Shown here in pieces: positions 56,631-64,000 of a stretch of DNA of 64,000 nt (position 1 is the first letter of the stretch; each line of letters begins with the position of its first letter). Origin of the DNA: Shewanella sp. CG12_big_fil_rev_8_21_14_0_65_47_15. Its GTDB lineage: Bacteria > Pseudomonadota > Gammaproteobacteria > Enterobacterales > Shewanellaceae. The translations under genes and the position numbers were made by a program. The notes under the pieces are model-generated. The model worked only from the letters and a program-made list of their open reading frames with translations. It searched no databases and had not been told where the DNA came from. The stretch covers positions 48,352 to 112,351 of the forward strand of contig NZ_PFGL01000053.1 in NCBI RefSeq assembly GCF_002783505.1, read 5' to 3'.

Positions 56631-58436
56631 TTATTCCCGAGGTAATATGACCGTCACCACACAGCCCTGTTGCCACGGCAGTAAGACTTGTGCCGATTGT
56701 TTACAGTTTTCAATCTCAATACTGCCATGGTGACGGCTGACGACATCCTTACAAATCGCTAAGCCTAATCCGAGCCCTGTATCTTTGGTGGAGGCAAACG
56801 AGGCCATTAGCTCACTTGCCTGCCCCTGTAGTCCTTCGCCGTTATCAATGACCAATACTTTGATTTCATTGAGCTGATAATGGATCTCAATCCTTAACTG
56901 ACGCGCACGGTTATCCTCACAGGCATCCAGCGCATCTAGGCTATTTTTCACCAAATTGACCCACATTTGACTTAGGCCAACACTGTCGCCCATTAATTCA
57001 AAGGAGTTACCTTGCACTTGTACGTCAACTTGTACCCCAGCTCGGTCTAATTCGCGGCGTAATAAGGCTAAGGCATCTTTAACCACTAAGGTGATATTGA
57101 GCGGCTCAGCCTTAGCCTGACGGCGCTTAAGTAAACCGCGAATTCGATGCACAACGGCGCCTGCCCGTATCGATTGCGCGTTGATTTTACCCAAAATATC
57201 ATAGAGTTCAGGATTATCTTGCCCCAGTCTTTCTAGCTGTAACATGGCGCCTTCACTGTATTGGGTAATGGCCGCAATCGGTTGATTCAGCTCATGGGCA
57301 AGGCCTGCACCAATCTCCCCTAGAATCGCCGCACTCTGTAGCCGCTCTAGCTGCAAGGCTTTATCTTTTAATTGCCGCTCGGTGCTGACTAAGAACTCGC
57401 TCTTTTGGCGAAATTTATATTCGAGCCACAGGTGATAAATGGTCGATACGATAAAGATCAGCAGTAATGCCCCGCCCCACTCTTTGTTTTTCTCCATCCA
57501 TTTATAAACAGTTTGATACAGGGGCGGTGCCGCGCCTTGCAGCTGCAATTCTTTAAATAATTCAATCACCTTTAGCTGACTCACCGGCGCCGTCCAGCCT
57601 AAGGTATCGGCGGTAATAGCGGCAACATGGTCGGCGGGCAAGTCAAATAGGGCGCGGGTGATTTGCATGGTAATGCGCGGCGAAACCGTATCTGCCGCCG
57701 CAAATGACCAACTGGGGTAGAGTTGAGTGCTGACCTCGCAATCATATCCGGGTGGATTGGTTGGATGGATCACCCGATAATCGGCCTGATTGATAAGCCC
57801 GGTTTCGATCATTTCCTCTAGGGTGCAAAAAGGCGCAATGGCGGCATCGGCATTGCTATCGCGCACTTGATAGATCAGTGGCTCTAAAGGAAACCCTAAA
57901 AATCGCACTCGACCGAAGAATTGCTCCGGCAGATAACCCATTTTATGCAGCAATCCCATCGCCGCCTGATAGCCACCCAGCGCCTGAGGATCGCTGGCCA
58001 CCACACTCTTGCCACGCAAATCCTGCAAGCTGCGGATCGGGCTATCGGCATGCACAATAATAGTAGCGCCTATGGTAAAAGTGCTGCCCTGATGCTTACG
58101 GCTCTTCATGGTCGCGAGCCAAGAGAGTGGGAAGTTATTACTCAAATGCAGATACTGGCCGGGGTTAGTGACGATAAACTGCAAGTCGTGGCTGAGTAAC
58201 TGACTGCGCATACCATTAAAATCGACGGGCACCACTTCAAAACGGCTATTGGGAACATTTTCGCTCAAGTAATCCATCATAGGTTGCCAGCGTTGTTTCG
58301 CCTGCAACACCCCATGATTAGCCAGCACCCCGACTCTAAAATGGTTCACCTGTGGCTGTTCATCGGCATAGGTTAGATTGAGTCCTATCAGGCTCAAGAT
58401 ACAACTCACCACCAGCGTCCTATACCAAGCACCCAT
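56631..58436 (-). CDS. Sensor histidine kinase with PhnD-like periplasmic domain (TtrS-like)
   Basis: 601 residues. Signal peptide about 1-24; a substrate-binding domain of the phosphonate-binding PhnD type (about 30-300); one membrane segment (about 316-337); then a HisKA domain with phosphoacceptor His near 382 in AHELNQPIAAITQ and HATPase motifs LVKNSLDA, VIDNGEGL and TGLGLGLAI. This arrangement is that of TtrS, the tetrathionate sensor. It is divergent from the response-regulator gene and convergent with the transporter. Signal anion not proven. Confidence 0.9.
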   Translation of the reverse strand: MGAWYRTLVVSCILSLIGLNLTYADEQPQVNHFRVGVLANHGVLQAKQRWQPMMDYLSENVPNSRFEVVPVDFNGMRSQLLSHDLQFIVTNPGQYLHLSNNFPLSWLATMKSRKHQGSTFTIGATIIVHADSPIRSLQDLRGKSVVASDPQALGGYQAAMGLLHKMGYLPEQFFGRVRFLGFPLEPLIYQVRDSNADAAIAPFCTLEEMIETGLINQADYRVIHPTNPPGYDCEVSTQLYPSWSFAAADTVSPRITMQITRALFDLPADHVAAITADTLGWTAPVSQLKVIELFKELQLQGAAPPLYQTVYKWMEKNKEWGGALLLIFIVSTIYHLWLEYKFRQKSEFLVSTERQLKDKALQLERLQSAAILGEIGAGLAHELNQPIAAITQYSEGAMLQLERLGQDNPELYDILGKINAQSIRAGAVVHRIRGLLKRRQAKAEPLNITLVVKDALALLRRELDRAGVQVDVQVQGNSFELMGDSVGLSQMWVNLVKNSLDALDACEDNRARQLRIEIHYQLNEIKVLVIDNGEGLQGQASELMASFASTKDTGLGLGLAICKDVVSRHHGSIEIENCKQSAQVLLPWQQGCVVTVILPRE

Positions 58437-58642
58437 GCTATCGCCTTGTCTTATATGCCTTTGTATTCGAAATACTCTATGCGTTTGGCCCTAGTTAAGC
58501 TGTGAATGGCACCAAACTCTGGGATTCACCCCATGGGATTTGGCTAATTTAGTGATACACCTCCCAAGACCTAGGCTTTAAATTGAGCCAGCTACAGGGC
58601 AGGCTTAAGCTGATGGAGTTGCAAACCACCGCAGGGGAAACC

Positions 58643-59245
58643 ATGTCCACCAAACTGCCACTGTATTTAGTCGATGATGATGAGGCGATACTCGATTCCT
58701 TAGGCTTTATGCTCGGGCAATTTGGCTATCAAGTACAAACCTTTAACAGTGGACTGGATTTTTTAGCGCTATGCCCGTTAACGCAAGCGGGCTGCGTGAT
58801 CTTAGATAGCCGAATGCCGGAGATCACCGGCCAAGAAGTACAGCAAAAGCTACTCGAAACCCAAAGCCCACTAGGGGTGATATTTTTAACTGGCCACGGT
58901 GATTTACCCATGGCGCTGAGCGCCTTCCGTAAAGGAGCCTGTGACTTTTTCCAAAAGCCTGTGTCCGGCAAGGCATTAGTGCAAGCGATAGAAAAGGCAC
59001 AGCGTGAAAGCCAAACCAGTTTTGAACAACAAAGCCTGCAACACAAATTTGCCCAACTGACCGAACGCGAGCAGCAAGTGTTGGCCCATGTTATCCAAGG
59101 CATGACCAATAAGCAGATCTCCGAGGCCATGTATTTATCCTTAAGAACCATCGAAGTGCATCGCGCTAAGATTATGAAAAAGCTCGAAGTCAGCAATATG
59201 GCGGAGTTAGTACAACACTTAGGTAATCTGAGTTCTGTCTTATAA
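58643..59245 (+). CDS. LuxR-type response regulator (TtrR-like)
   Basis: 200 residues from ATG 58643, chosen because GCAGGGGAAACC precedes it; a longer frame begins with TTG. The receiver domain has the acidic pair in LVDDDEAI, phosphoacceptor Asp55 and Lys near 105. The C-terminal LuxR/FixJ helix-turn-helix contains LTEREQQVLAHVIQGMTNKQ and LSLRTIEVHRAKIMKKL. It pairs with the divergent sensor. It should bind near the cytochrome operon, possibly the 15-bp units. Confidence 0.92.
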   Translation: MSTKLPLYLVDDDEAILDSLGFMLGQFGYQVQTFNSGLDFLALCPLTQAGCVILDSRMPEITGQEVQQKLLETQSPLGVIFLTGHGDLPMALSAFRKGACDFFQKPVSGKALVQAIEKAQRESQTSFEQQSLQHKFAQLTEREQQVLAHVIQGMTNKQISEAMYLSLRTIEVHRAKIMKKLEVSNMAELVQHLGNLSSVL

Positions 59246-59358
59246 AACTATGTCAGCTAAATATGGGCGACGCCTTTTGCCACTCATAATGATTTAACCA
59301 TTAAACCCATTTGTCCTAGACCATTAAAGATGTCGTAGCTGCGTAACTTTCATCCTAC

Positions 59359-59377
59359 CTGCGACAAGCTGTCGCAG
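59359..59377. promoter_or_regulatory. Dyad CTGCGACA-AGC-TGTCGCAG
   Basis: A perfect 8-bp inverted repeat with a 3-base centre in the gap after the response-regulator gene. It may be an operator, or the hairpin of a transcript; no T-run follows. Confidence 0.45.
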
Positions 59378-59482
59378 TTTGGGTATTTAGCTTTGTGCAC
59401 CTAGGCATAAACTGCCACACTCGCCCTAGGTTCTCTCCTTTATGCCCCGCAGGCATTAAAGATCCACTGCTTTTGAACCTTC

Positions 59483-59515
59483 CCCCAAGGGCGCCAGTTC
59501 CCTTGGGGATTTTTT
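59483..59515 (+). terminator. Rho-independent terminator, orphan
   Basis: Stem CCCCAAGGG/CCCTTGGGG, 8-base loop and a run of six T. It is about 240 bp past the response-regulator stop and before the lipoprotein gene. Confidence 0.9.
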
Positions 59516-59651
59516 ATGAGTCTCACTAACGAATTTCCTCACCCCAAATAACACCTAAAGTAAAAATGGTCCGTTCCAGCTCTAGGCACTCTCTGTAAAC
59601 CCATTATATAATTTCTAACCATTTCAAATAACGACAATCATGGAAGATAAC

Positions 59652-59927
59652 ATGTTTAAATCATTAATATCCCTAAGCTTTAGCTTCTTCACTTTGACCT
59701 GTATTAGCGCCTGCGTTGGGCCATTTAACTCAAAATGTGATACAAACTCTCCCTACAGCCAGCAAGAATGCAGTGCGGCCGATGCTGCTGTCTATGTTGC
59801 GGCGGCCATGTTGGAAGGCCCAGATAAAGGGCAGAGTTGTGCAGATATGTCGGGCAAAGCGAAACAGGATTGCCTTGCGCAGCAACAGGCACTGAAAGCA
59901 TCATTAGACAAGCACTCGCGTAAATAA
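59652..59927 (+). CDS. Small Cys-containing lipoprotein
   Basis: 91 residues from ATG 59652; GGAAGATAAC is the ribosome site. The signal sequence ends with a lipobox ISAC, giving a lipidated Cys. Four more Cys residues follow (SKCDT, QECSAAD, QSCADM, QDCLAQ), possibly two disulfides. No function is recognised. It is followed by the decayed DHFR-like gene. Confidence 0.7.
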   Translation: MFKSLISLSFSFFTLTCISACVGPFNSKCDTNSPYSQQECSAADAAVYVAAAMLEGPDKGQSCADMSGKAKQDCLAQQQALKASLDKHSRK

Positions 59928-59942
59928 CATCAAGGAAGATAA

Positions 59943-60140
59943 ATACAAACCTCTGTATTTATTGCCATCTCACTCGATGGTTATATTGCAACGCCGGATG
60001 GAGGTATCGATTTTTTAAATCAACATCCCAGTGGCAATCCCGATAAGGACCTTGGTTATCATGCCTCTATCGACACTATCGATACCACTGCGATAGAACG
60101 TAACCGCTTTGAAAAAAACCAATCCTTCGAGGATGACTAG
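59943..60140 (+). pseudogene. Decayed DHFR/RibD-C-like gene, 5' remnant
   Basis: The frame from 59943 encodes SVFIAISLDGYIATPDGG after four residues, the conserved N-terminus of dihydrofolate reductase-like (RibD C-terminal domain) proteins, followed by IDFLNQHPSGNP and DLGYHASIDTIDT. An intact AAGGAAG ribosome site precedes ATA where ATG is expected. The region that should read VMGRNTFE has drifted (TAIERNRFE) and the frame stops after 65 codons; the remaining two thirds of the domain is absent. It is probably a dead gene. Confidence 0.8.
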
Positions 60141-60219
60141 CCCTTTCCCAATAAGCGCTTATTTTTGCTGTCAAAGGGGGGCGGAAGATCGCAAACTCCT
60201 TTGGCTTTTCTCGCGATAA

Positions 60220-60247
60220 CTTGAATTTTTGTCATCGATCCCCATAT
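60220..60247 (+). promoter_or_regulatory. Heat-shock (sigma-32) promoter of hslVU
   Basis: CTTGAA, a 14-bp spacer and CCCCATAT match the sigma-32 consensus almost perfectly. It lies 51 bp before the hslV GTG start. HslVU is a heat-shock protease in E. coli with the same type of promoter. Confidence 0.92.
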
Positions 60248-60297
60248 CTATCCCATCATTCACCGCAACTTTGCTGCGGGCCAGAAGAGGATTCATT

Positions 60298-60822
60298 GTG
60301 ACCACTATCGTATCAGTACGCCGTAATAATCAAGTTGTCATCGCCGGCGATGGCCAAGTCTCCTTAGGCAATACCGTGATGAAAGGTAACGCCAAGAAAG
60401 TGCGTCGCTTATATCACAATAAGGTACTAGCCGGCTTTGCAGGCGGCACCGCCGATGCCTTTACCCTATTCGAGCGTTTTGAGGGCAAACTCGAAATGCA
60501 CCAAGGTCATTTACTGCGCTCGGCCGTCGAACTTGCCAAAGATTGGCGTACCGACCGAATACTGCGCAAACTGGAGGCTATGTTGGTCGTGGCTGATGCC
60601 GAGGCTTCACTTATCATCACGGGTAACGGTGATGTAGTGCAGCCAGAATATGACTTAGTCGCTATCGGCTCGGGTGGTAATTATGCCCAAGCCGCAGCGC
60701 TCGCCCTATTGCAAAATACCGAGTTGTCGGCGCTGGAAATCGCCGAAAAATCCTTAACGATTGCGGGCGATATCTGCGTATTTACCAATCAATTCAAAAC
60801 GATTGAAGAACTCAATTACTAA
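60298..60822 (+). CDS. hslV: ATP-dependent protease subunit HslV
   Basis: 174 residues, the family length. The GTG start at 60298 is chosen because the encoded MTTIVSVRR places the catalytic Thr directly after Met, and AGAGGAT lies upstream; the longer in-frame reading from 60229 would run through the sigma-32 promoter. [20 protein letters not shown] is a family signature. It forms the double hexameric peptidase chamber that works with HslU. Confidence 0.97.
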   Translation: MTTIVSVRRNNQVVIAGDGQVSLGNTVMKGNAKKVRRLYHNKVLAGFAGGTADAFTLFERFEGKLEMHQGHLLRSAVELAKDWRTDRILRKLEAMLVVADAEASLIITGNGDVVQPEYDLVAIGSGGNYAQAAALALLQNTELSALEIAEKSLTIAGDICVFTNQFKTIEELNY

Positions 60823-60841
60823 ACAGCCCGTGAGGAATATT

Positions 60842-62170
60842 ATGTCTGAAATGACCCCCCGTGAGATTGTCCACGAGCTGGATGCACATATCATAGGTCA
60901 GAAAAAGGCCAAACGCTCCGTCGCCGTCGCCCTACGTAATCGCTGGCGCCGCATGCAGCTGGACGCCGATTTCCGCCAAGAAGTCACCCCAAAAAACATC
61001 CTAATGATTGGCCCAACCGGTGTTGGTAAAACTGAAATTGCCCGCCGTTTAGCCAAGCTGGCAAACGCGCCTTTCATCAAGGTTGAAGCGACTAAGTTCA
61101 CCGAAGTGGGTTATGTCGGTAAAGAAGTCGAACAAATCATCCGCGATTTGACCGATATCGCCATCAAACTGACCCGTGAACAGCAAATGGGCAAGTGTCG
61201 CCAACGCGCCGAAGAACATGCCGAAGAACGCATTCTCGATGCCCTGTTACCTAAACCAAAAAACGACTGGGAAAGCACTGAAACCGACTCAAGTTCAAAC
61301 ACCCGTCAAATCTTCCGCAAAAAACTGCGTGAAGGTCAATTGGACGACAAAGAAATCGATATCGATGTGGCGCAACCACAAATCGGCGTCGAAATCATGT
61401 CGCCACCTGGCATGGAAGAAATGACCAACCAACTGCAAAGCCTGTTTAAAAATATGGGTCAAGCACCGGCCAAACGCCGCAAGATGAAGATCAAAGAAGC
61501 CTTTAAGCTGTTGATCGAAGAAGAAGCGGCTAAACTGGTGAATCAGGAAGATTTAAAAGAGCAAGCCATTGAATTGGTTGAGCAACACGGCATAGTGTTC
61601 CTCGATGAAATCGACAAAATCTGTAAGCGAGGCGAAACCTCAGGCCCAGATGTGTCCCGCGAAGGGGTACAGCGCGATTTACTGCCTTTAGTCGAGGGCT
61701 GCACTGTGACCACCAAACACGGCATGGTCAAAACCGACCATATCCTGTTTATCGCCTCGGGTGCATTCCAGATGTCTAAGCCATCGGATTTAATCCCTGA
61801 GCTACAAGGTCGTCTGCCCATTCGTGTTGAACTAGATCCGCTGTCGGCCGATGATTTTAAACGTATTCTGACCGAGCCACACGCCTCGCTCACCGAGCAA
61901 TATGTGGCGCTAATGGGCACCGAAGGCGTTAAAGTCGAGTTTACCGAGTCGGGTATCGAGAGCATCGCCAAGGCCGCATGGCAAGTGAACGAACGCACCG
62001 AAAATATCGGCGCCCGTCGTCTGCACACTGTGATGGAAAGGCTGATGGAAGATATCTCCTATGATGCTTCCGACAAGTCTGGCAGTTCGTTTGTGATTGA
62101 TGCCGACTATGTGAGTGCACATTTAGATAATCTGGTGCAGGACGAAGACTTAAGCCGCTTTATCCTTTAA
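60842..62170 (+). CDS. hslU: HslU ATPase subunit of HslVU protease
   Basis: 442 residues. AAA+ module with Walker A GPTGVGKT at 57-64, pore motif GYVGKE, an I-domain (about 110-240), Walker B IVFLDEID, and the C-terminal sensor 2 region [18 protein letters not shown]. The protein ends DLSRFIL, the conserved tail that activates HslV. The ATG at 60842 follows GAGGAATATT, 19 bp after hslV. Confidence 0.97.
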   Translation: MSEMTPREIVHELDAHIIGQKKAKRSVAVALRNRWRRMQLDADFRQEVTPKNILMIGPTGVGKTEIARRLAKLANAPFIKVEATKFTEVGYVGKEVEQIIRDLTDIAIKLTREQQMGKCRQRAEEHAEERILDALLPKPKNDWESTETDSSSNTRQIFRKKLREGQLDDKEIDIDVAQPQIGVEIMSPPGMEEMTNQLQSLFKNMGQAPAKRRKMKIKEAFKLLIEEEAAKLVNQEDLKEQAIELVEQHGIVFLDEIDKICKRGETSGPDVSREGVQRDLLPLVEGCTVTTKHGMVKTDHILFIASGAFQMSKPSDLIPELQGRLPIRVELDPLSADDFKRILTEPHASLTEQYVALMGTEGVKVEFTESGIESIAKAAWQVNERTENIGARRLHTVMERLMEDISYDASDKSGSSFVIDADYVSAHLDNLVQDEDLSRFIL

Positions 62171-62213
62171 CGGATAGCTCTAACGAATTGCTCTAACCGA
62201 TTAGCGCACAATA

Positions 62214-62253
62214 TCCGCCATGTATGGTAGTAAAAGACAGCCCACATGGCGGA
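62214..62253 (+). terminator. Inverted repeat after hslU
   Basis: TCCGCCATGT pairs with ACATGGCGGA across a 20-base loop, 44 bp past the hslU stop. No T-run follows; it could stabilise the 3' end. Confidence 0.4.
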
Positions 62254-62360
62254 CATAAATGCAAAATTGTGACCGTGGCTAAGGCCAATACTTTGTAACC
62301 TTAGCCACAAATTGTTATGTTACAGCTTGCCCATTCCTCGCAGTTTCTTGGCAACCGACT

Positions 62361-62747
62361 ATGACGACTACCACACCCAATGTCACCGATCTTAAGCTAA
62401 AGCGTAAATCGCGCATTCTAGAAATCAGCTTCGATAATGGCGAGCAATATCAACTCAGCTGCGAAATGCTCAGAGTCTACTCGCCCTCGGCGGAAGTACA
62501 TGGTCACGGCAATCCCAAACTGGTCACCCACAAGAAAAACGTCAATATCACCAGCATCGAACCTGTGGGCAATTACGCGGTAAAAATCGTCTTCGATGAT
62601 GGCCACGACACAGGCCTATTCTCGTGGAAAGTGCTCTACGATCTCGCCACCCACCAAGTGGATCTATGGGAGAAATACCTCGCCCGCCTGCGAGCTGAAA
62701 AGGCTTCACGCGAACCCCTAATCGCGATGAATATTAAGTACAACTAG
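62361..62747 (+). CDS. DUF971 family protein
   Basis: 128 residues. Its DUF971 (gamma-butyrobetaine hydroxylase N-terminal-like) fold is seen from LKLKRKSRILEISFDNGEQY, LRVYSPSAEVHGHG, VEPVGNYAVKIVFDDGHDTG-like VGNYAVKIVFDDGHDTG and LFSWKVLYDLA. A zinc site by Cys/His is only partly present (SCEMLR, HGHG, H). Function is unknown. The gene lies just after hslVU in related genomes. Confidence 0.88.
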   Translation: MTTTTPNVTDLKLKRKSRILEISFDNGEQYQLSCEMLRVYSPSAEVHGHGNPKLVTHKKNVNITSIEPVGNYAVKIVFDDGHDTGLFSWKVLYDLATHQVDLWEKYLARLRAEKASREPLIAMNIKYN

Positions 62748-63249
62748 TAGGTTAGCTAAGTGGACGCTTAATTGTGAGATTTAGACAATTGGTGGCGAGT
62801 TAAATTAAGTGGCATTACAGCAATTCTTAATTTATTAATCTAACCATTAAGCTCTGCGTTAACTAAGATATCATTTCGAGTTAAAGTCGTGGGGCTTCAC
62901 CCCACACCCGACCAAGGAGGACTACTCGTCTTATCCTCCTTGGATGCTCCAAGACGCCCCTAACGGAGTTGAAGGCCCCTTGGGCATTAAACGTTCTAAT
63001 GCTATCGCGTCAGACGCTCGTCCCTGATTCGACTGACGCTATCTCGGCATCCATGCCTCGCTCACGCAACGAACGCTAATGCCCTGCGGCAACTCCGAGG
63101 GGATGTGTATTCTGTAACTTCGGCGTAAGCTGTTAATACCAAGGAGCCATCTGCATTGTAAAATTTAACAATGGGTGTCTTGATTAATTCCATGGGTAGT
63201 TTGTGAATCTGTTACTTCTCTTGCTGACTCGAGTATCTAAGGAAAGATA
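62748..63249. other. Intergenic region holding a structured repeat
   Basis: 502 bp with no gene; the repeat element described separately occupies most of it. The rest before 62881 is AT-rich without clear signals. Confidence 0.7.
62881..63108. repeat. Structured dispersed repeat, copy 1
   Basis: The first 97 bp match the right-hand copy at 94 of 97 positions. The left part holds two hairpins: GTGGGG/CCCCAC and CCAAGGAGGA/TCCTCCTTGG. The right part folds back in nested order: CGGAGTTG (62964) with CAACTCCG (63090), GGGCATTA (62982) with TAATGCCC (63077), CGTTC with GAACG, and GCGTCAG (63007) with CTGACGC (63033). It could form one long stem as RNA or DNA. Confidence 0.85.
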
Positions 63250-63837
63250 ATGTCGGAAAAAGTCCCCTGCACAACCTGCCAAACCTTAATCATGCCAAGC
63301 ACCGCCGAGCGAAACGCAGGCTTATGTATGCCCTGCAAAAATGGCAATCGTGAAAATATCGAACAGGCAAAAGTCTATTACCAAAAGGAGCGGGAATTAG
63401 ATAAAACCTGCCCTTTTAGAGCGCTGTGGCGAGATATTGTGGTGCAGGTGCACGACGATAAACAGGGCTTTCACACGTTAAGCGAAGCGGCGCAGCACTA
63501 TTACGCAGTCAATTGTCTCTCTGGCGAAGTCTACAACGGTGGCTTTATCCAGTATTTCGATAACTCATCGGGCGAGCATTATGCTGTTGCCGAGCGCGGC
63601 CTTCGGCAAATTGGCGCTTTGCACTCGTTGGCCCTATTACAACAGGCTAAACAGGCGGTATTTGGCGACCATCCCGTCCCTACCGACAGAGGCCAACGCC
63701 TCGCCGCAACCGATAATCCAGTAGCCGAAACCCGACTCAATCAACTCGATGATGAGTTTTATAAAGACTTGGATAATCTTGATATCAAGCTAGAGAGCTA
63801 TGCAATACAAACGGGATTGGTTAACGCAATCGAATGA
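63250..63837 (+). CDS. Zinc-ribbon plus DUF4375 (DMP19-like) protein
   Basis: 195 residues. An N-terminal zinc ribbon with CTTC and CMPC (about residues 7-29) is followed by a domain like DUF4375/DMP19, seen from YYAVNCLSGEVYNGGFIQYF and the helical C-terminus. The family is of unknown function. A ribosome site AAGGAAAGATA precedes the ATG. The two structured repeats flank the gene in direct orientation. Confidence 0.75.
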   Translation: MSEKVPCTTCQTLIMPSTAERNAGLCMPCKNGNRENIEQAKVYYQKERELDKTCPFRALWRDIVVQVHDDKQGFHTLSEAAQHYYAVNCLSGEVYNGGFIQYFDNSSGEHYAVAERGLRQIGALHSLALLQQAKQAVFGDHPVPTDRGQRLAATDNPVAETRLNQLDDEFYKDLDNLDIKLESYAIQTGLVNAIE

Positions 63838-63903
63838 TTGCGGGTTTACTTTGAGTACTTTACGCAAGTAATTTAGCGATACTTTTCAGTAGTCTTTTTA
63901 AGT

Positions 63904-64000
63904 TTAAAGTCGTGGGGCTTCACCCCACACCCGACCAAGGAGGACTGCTCGTCCTATCCTCCTTGGATGCTCCAAGACGCCCCTAACGGAGTTGAAAGCC
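63904..64000. repeat. Structured dispersed repeat, copy 2 (cut by window edge)
   Basis: 97 bp match the start of copy 1 with three differences, in the same orientation, 1023 bp downstream. The window ends inside it, so the nested right part is not visible. Confidence 0.9.

Larger units (their letters stand above)
59246..59651. other. Region between response regulator and lipoprotein genes
   Basis: 406 bp without a gene. It contains an 8-bp dyad and a strong terminator about 240 bp past the response-regulator stop. Either the regulator mRNA has a long 3' UTR or a small RNA ends at this terminator. Confidence 0.55.

Noticed and set aside
60229..60297. Longer hslV start
   Set aside because: The extra N-terminus would move the catalytic Thr away from the end of the protein and would overlap the sigma-32 promoter.
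62964..63097. Integron attC site in the structured repeat
   Set aside because: The nested inverted repeats recall attC, but the required RYYYAAC and GTTRRRY core boxes are not present at the ends.

Overview
The window is chromosomal DNA of a Shewanella-type gammaproteobacterium. Three things point there: a complete MSHA type IV pilus locus placed directly beside mreBCD, the order rpmE-priA-argS-ftsN-like, and an octahaem cytochrome gene set of the kind known for the octahaem tetrathionate reductase (OTR) of Shewanella oneidensis. Codon usage and base composition look even throughout. I see no insertion sequence, prophage, tRNA, rRNA or CRISPR array.

Layout. (1) 1-10225, minus strand: the cell-shape and envelope cluster mreB-mreC-mreD-maf-rng-yhdP-nitrilase-tldD. 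It reads in that order, with tldD cut by the window edge. (2) 10568-30908, minus strand: the MSHA pilus locus, mshH-I-(PilN-like)-J-K-L-M-N-E-G-F-B-A-C-D-O-P-Q. It encodes regulator, inner-membrane platform, secretin, ATPase, major and minor pilins, and a giant MshQ with lectin-like regions. Eleven perfect copies of a 7-bp unit lie directly upstream of mshC, after a terminator that follows mshA. (3) 31082-39259: malic enzyme, rpmE, a FimV-like LysM protein, priA, argS and a SPOR-domain FtsN-like protein. (4) 39360-60140: about 21 kb between the FtsN-like gene and hslVU, which are neighbours in E. coli. It holds NfeD plus two SPFH proteins, a Tsx-like porin facing uridine phosphorylase, a DUF465 protein, a PLP ornithine/lysine decarboxylase, an MscS channel, a Sel1-repeat protein, a LysR/SDR divergent pair, and a sulfur-oxyanion respiration module. 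That module has a monohaem cytochrome c, an outer-membrane barrel, an octahaem cytochrome, a MOT1-type anion transporter, and a TtrS/TtrR-like two-component system. A small lipoprotein and a decayed DHFR-like gene follow. (5) 60220-62747: hslV-hslU behind a near-consensus sigma-32 promoter, then a DUF971 gene. (6) 62881-64000: two copies of a structured repeat flanking a zinc-ribbon/DUF4375 gene.

How the parts may work together. The MSHA genes cover a full pilus: MshE (extension ATPase with a c-di-GMP-type N-terminal domain), MshG platform, MshI/PilN-like/MshJ/MshK alignment proteins, MshL secretin with MshM and MshN, and pilins MshA/B/C/D/O/P with MshQ as a possible tip adhesin. In the respiratory module I infer that the TtrSR-like pair senses a sulfur oxyanion and switches on the cytochrome/barrel/octahaem operon. 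That operon's upstream region carries three tandem 15-bp units and a CRP-like site. The most unusual signals are the heptamer tract at mshC, the 15-bp iterons, the pairing of a TtrSR-like system with a haem-only reductase, and the nested inverted-repeat element near the right end.
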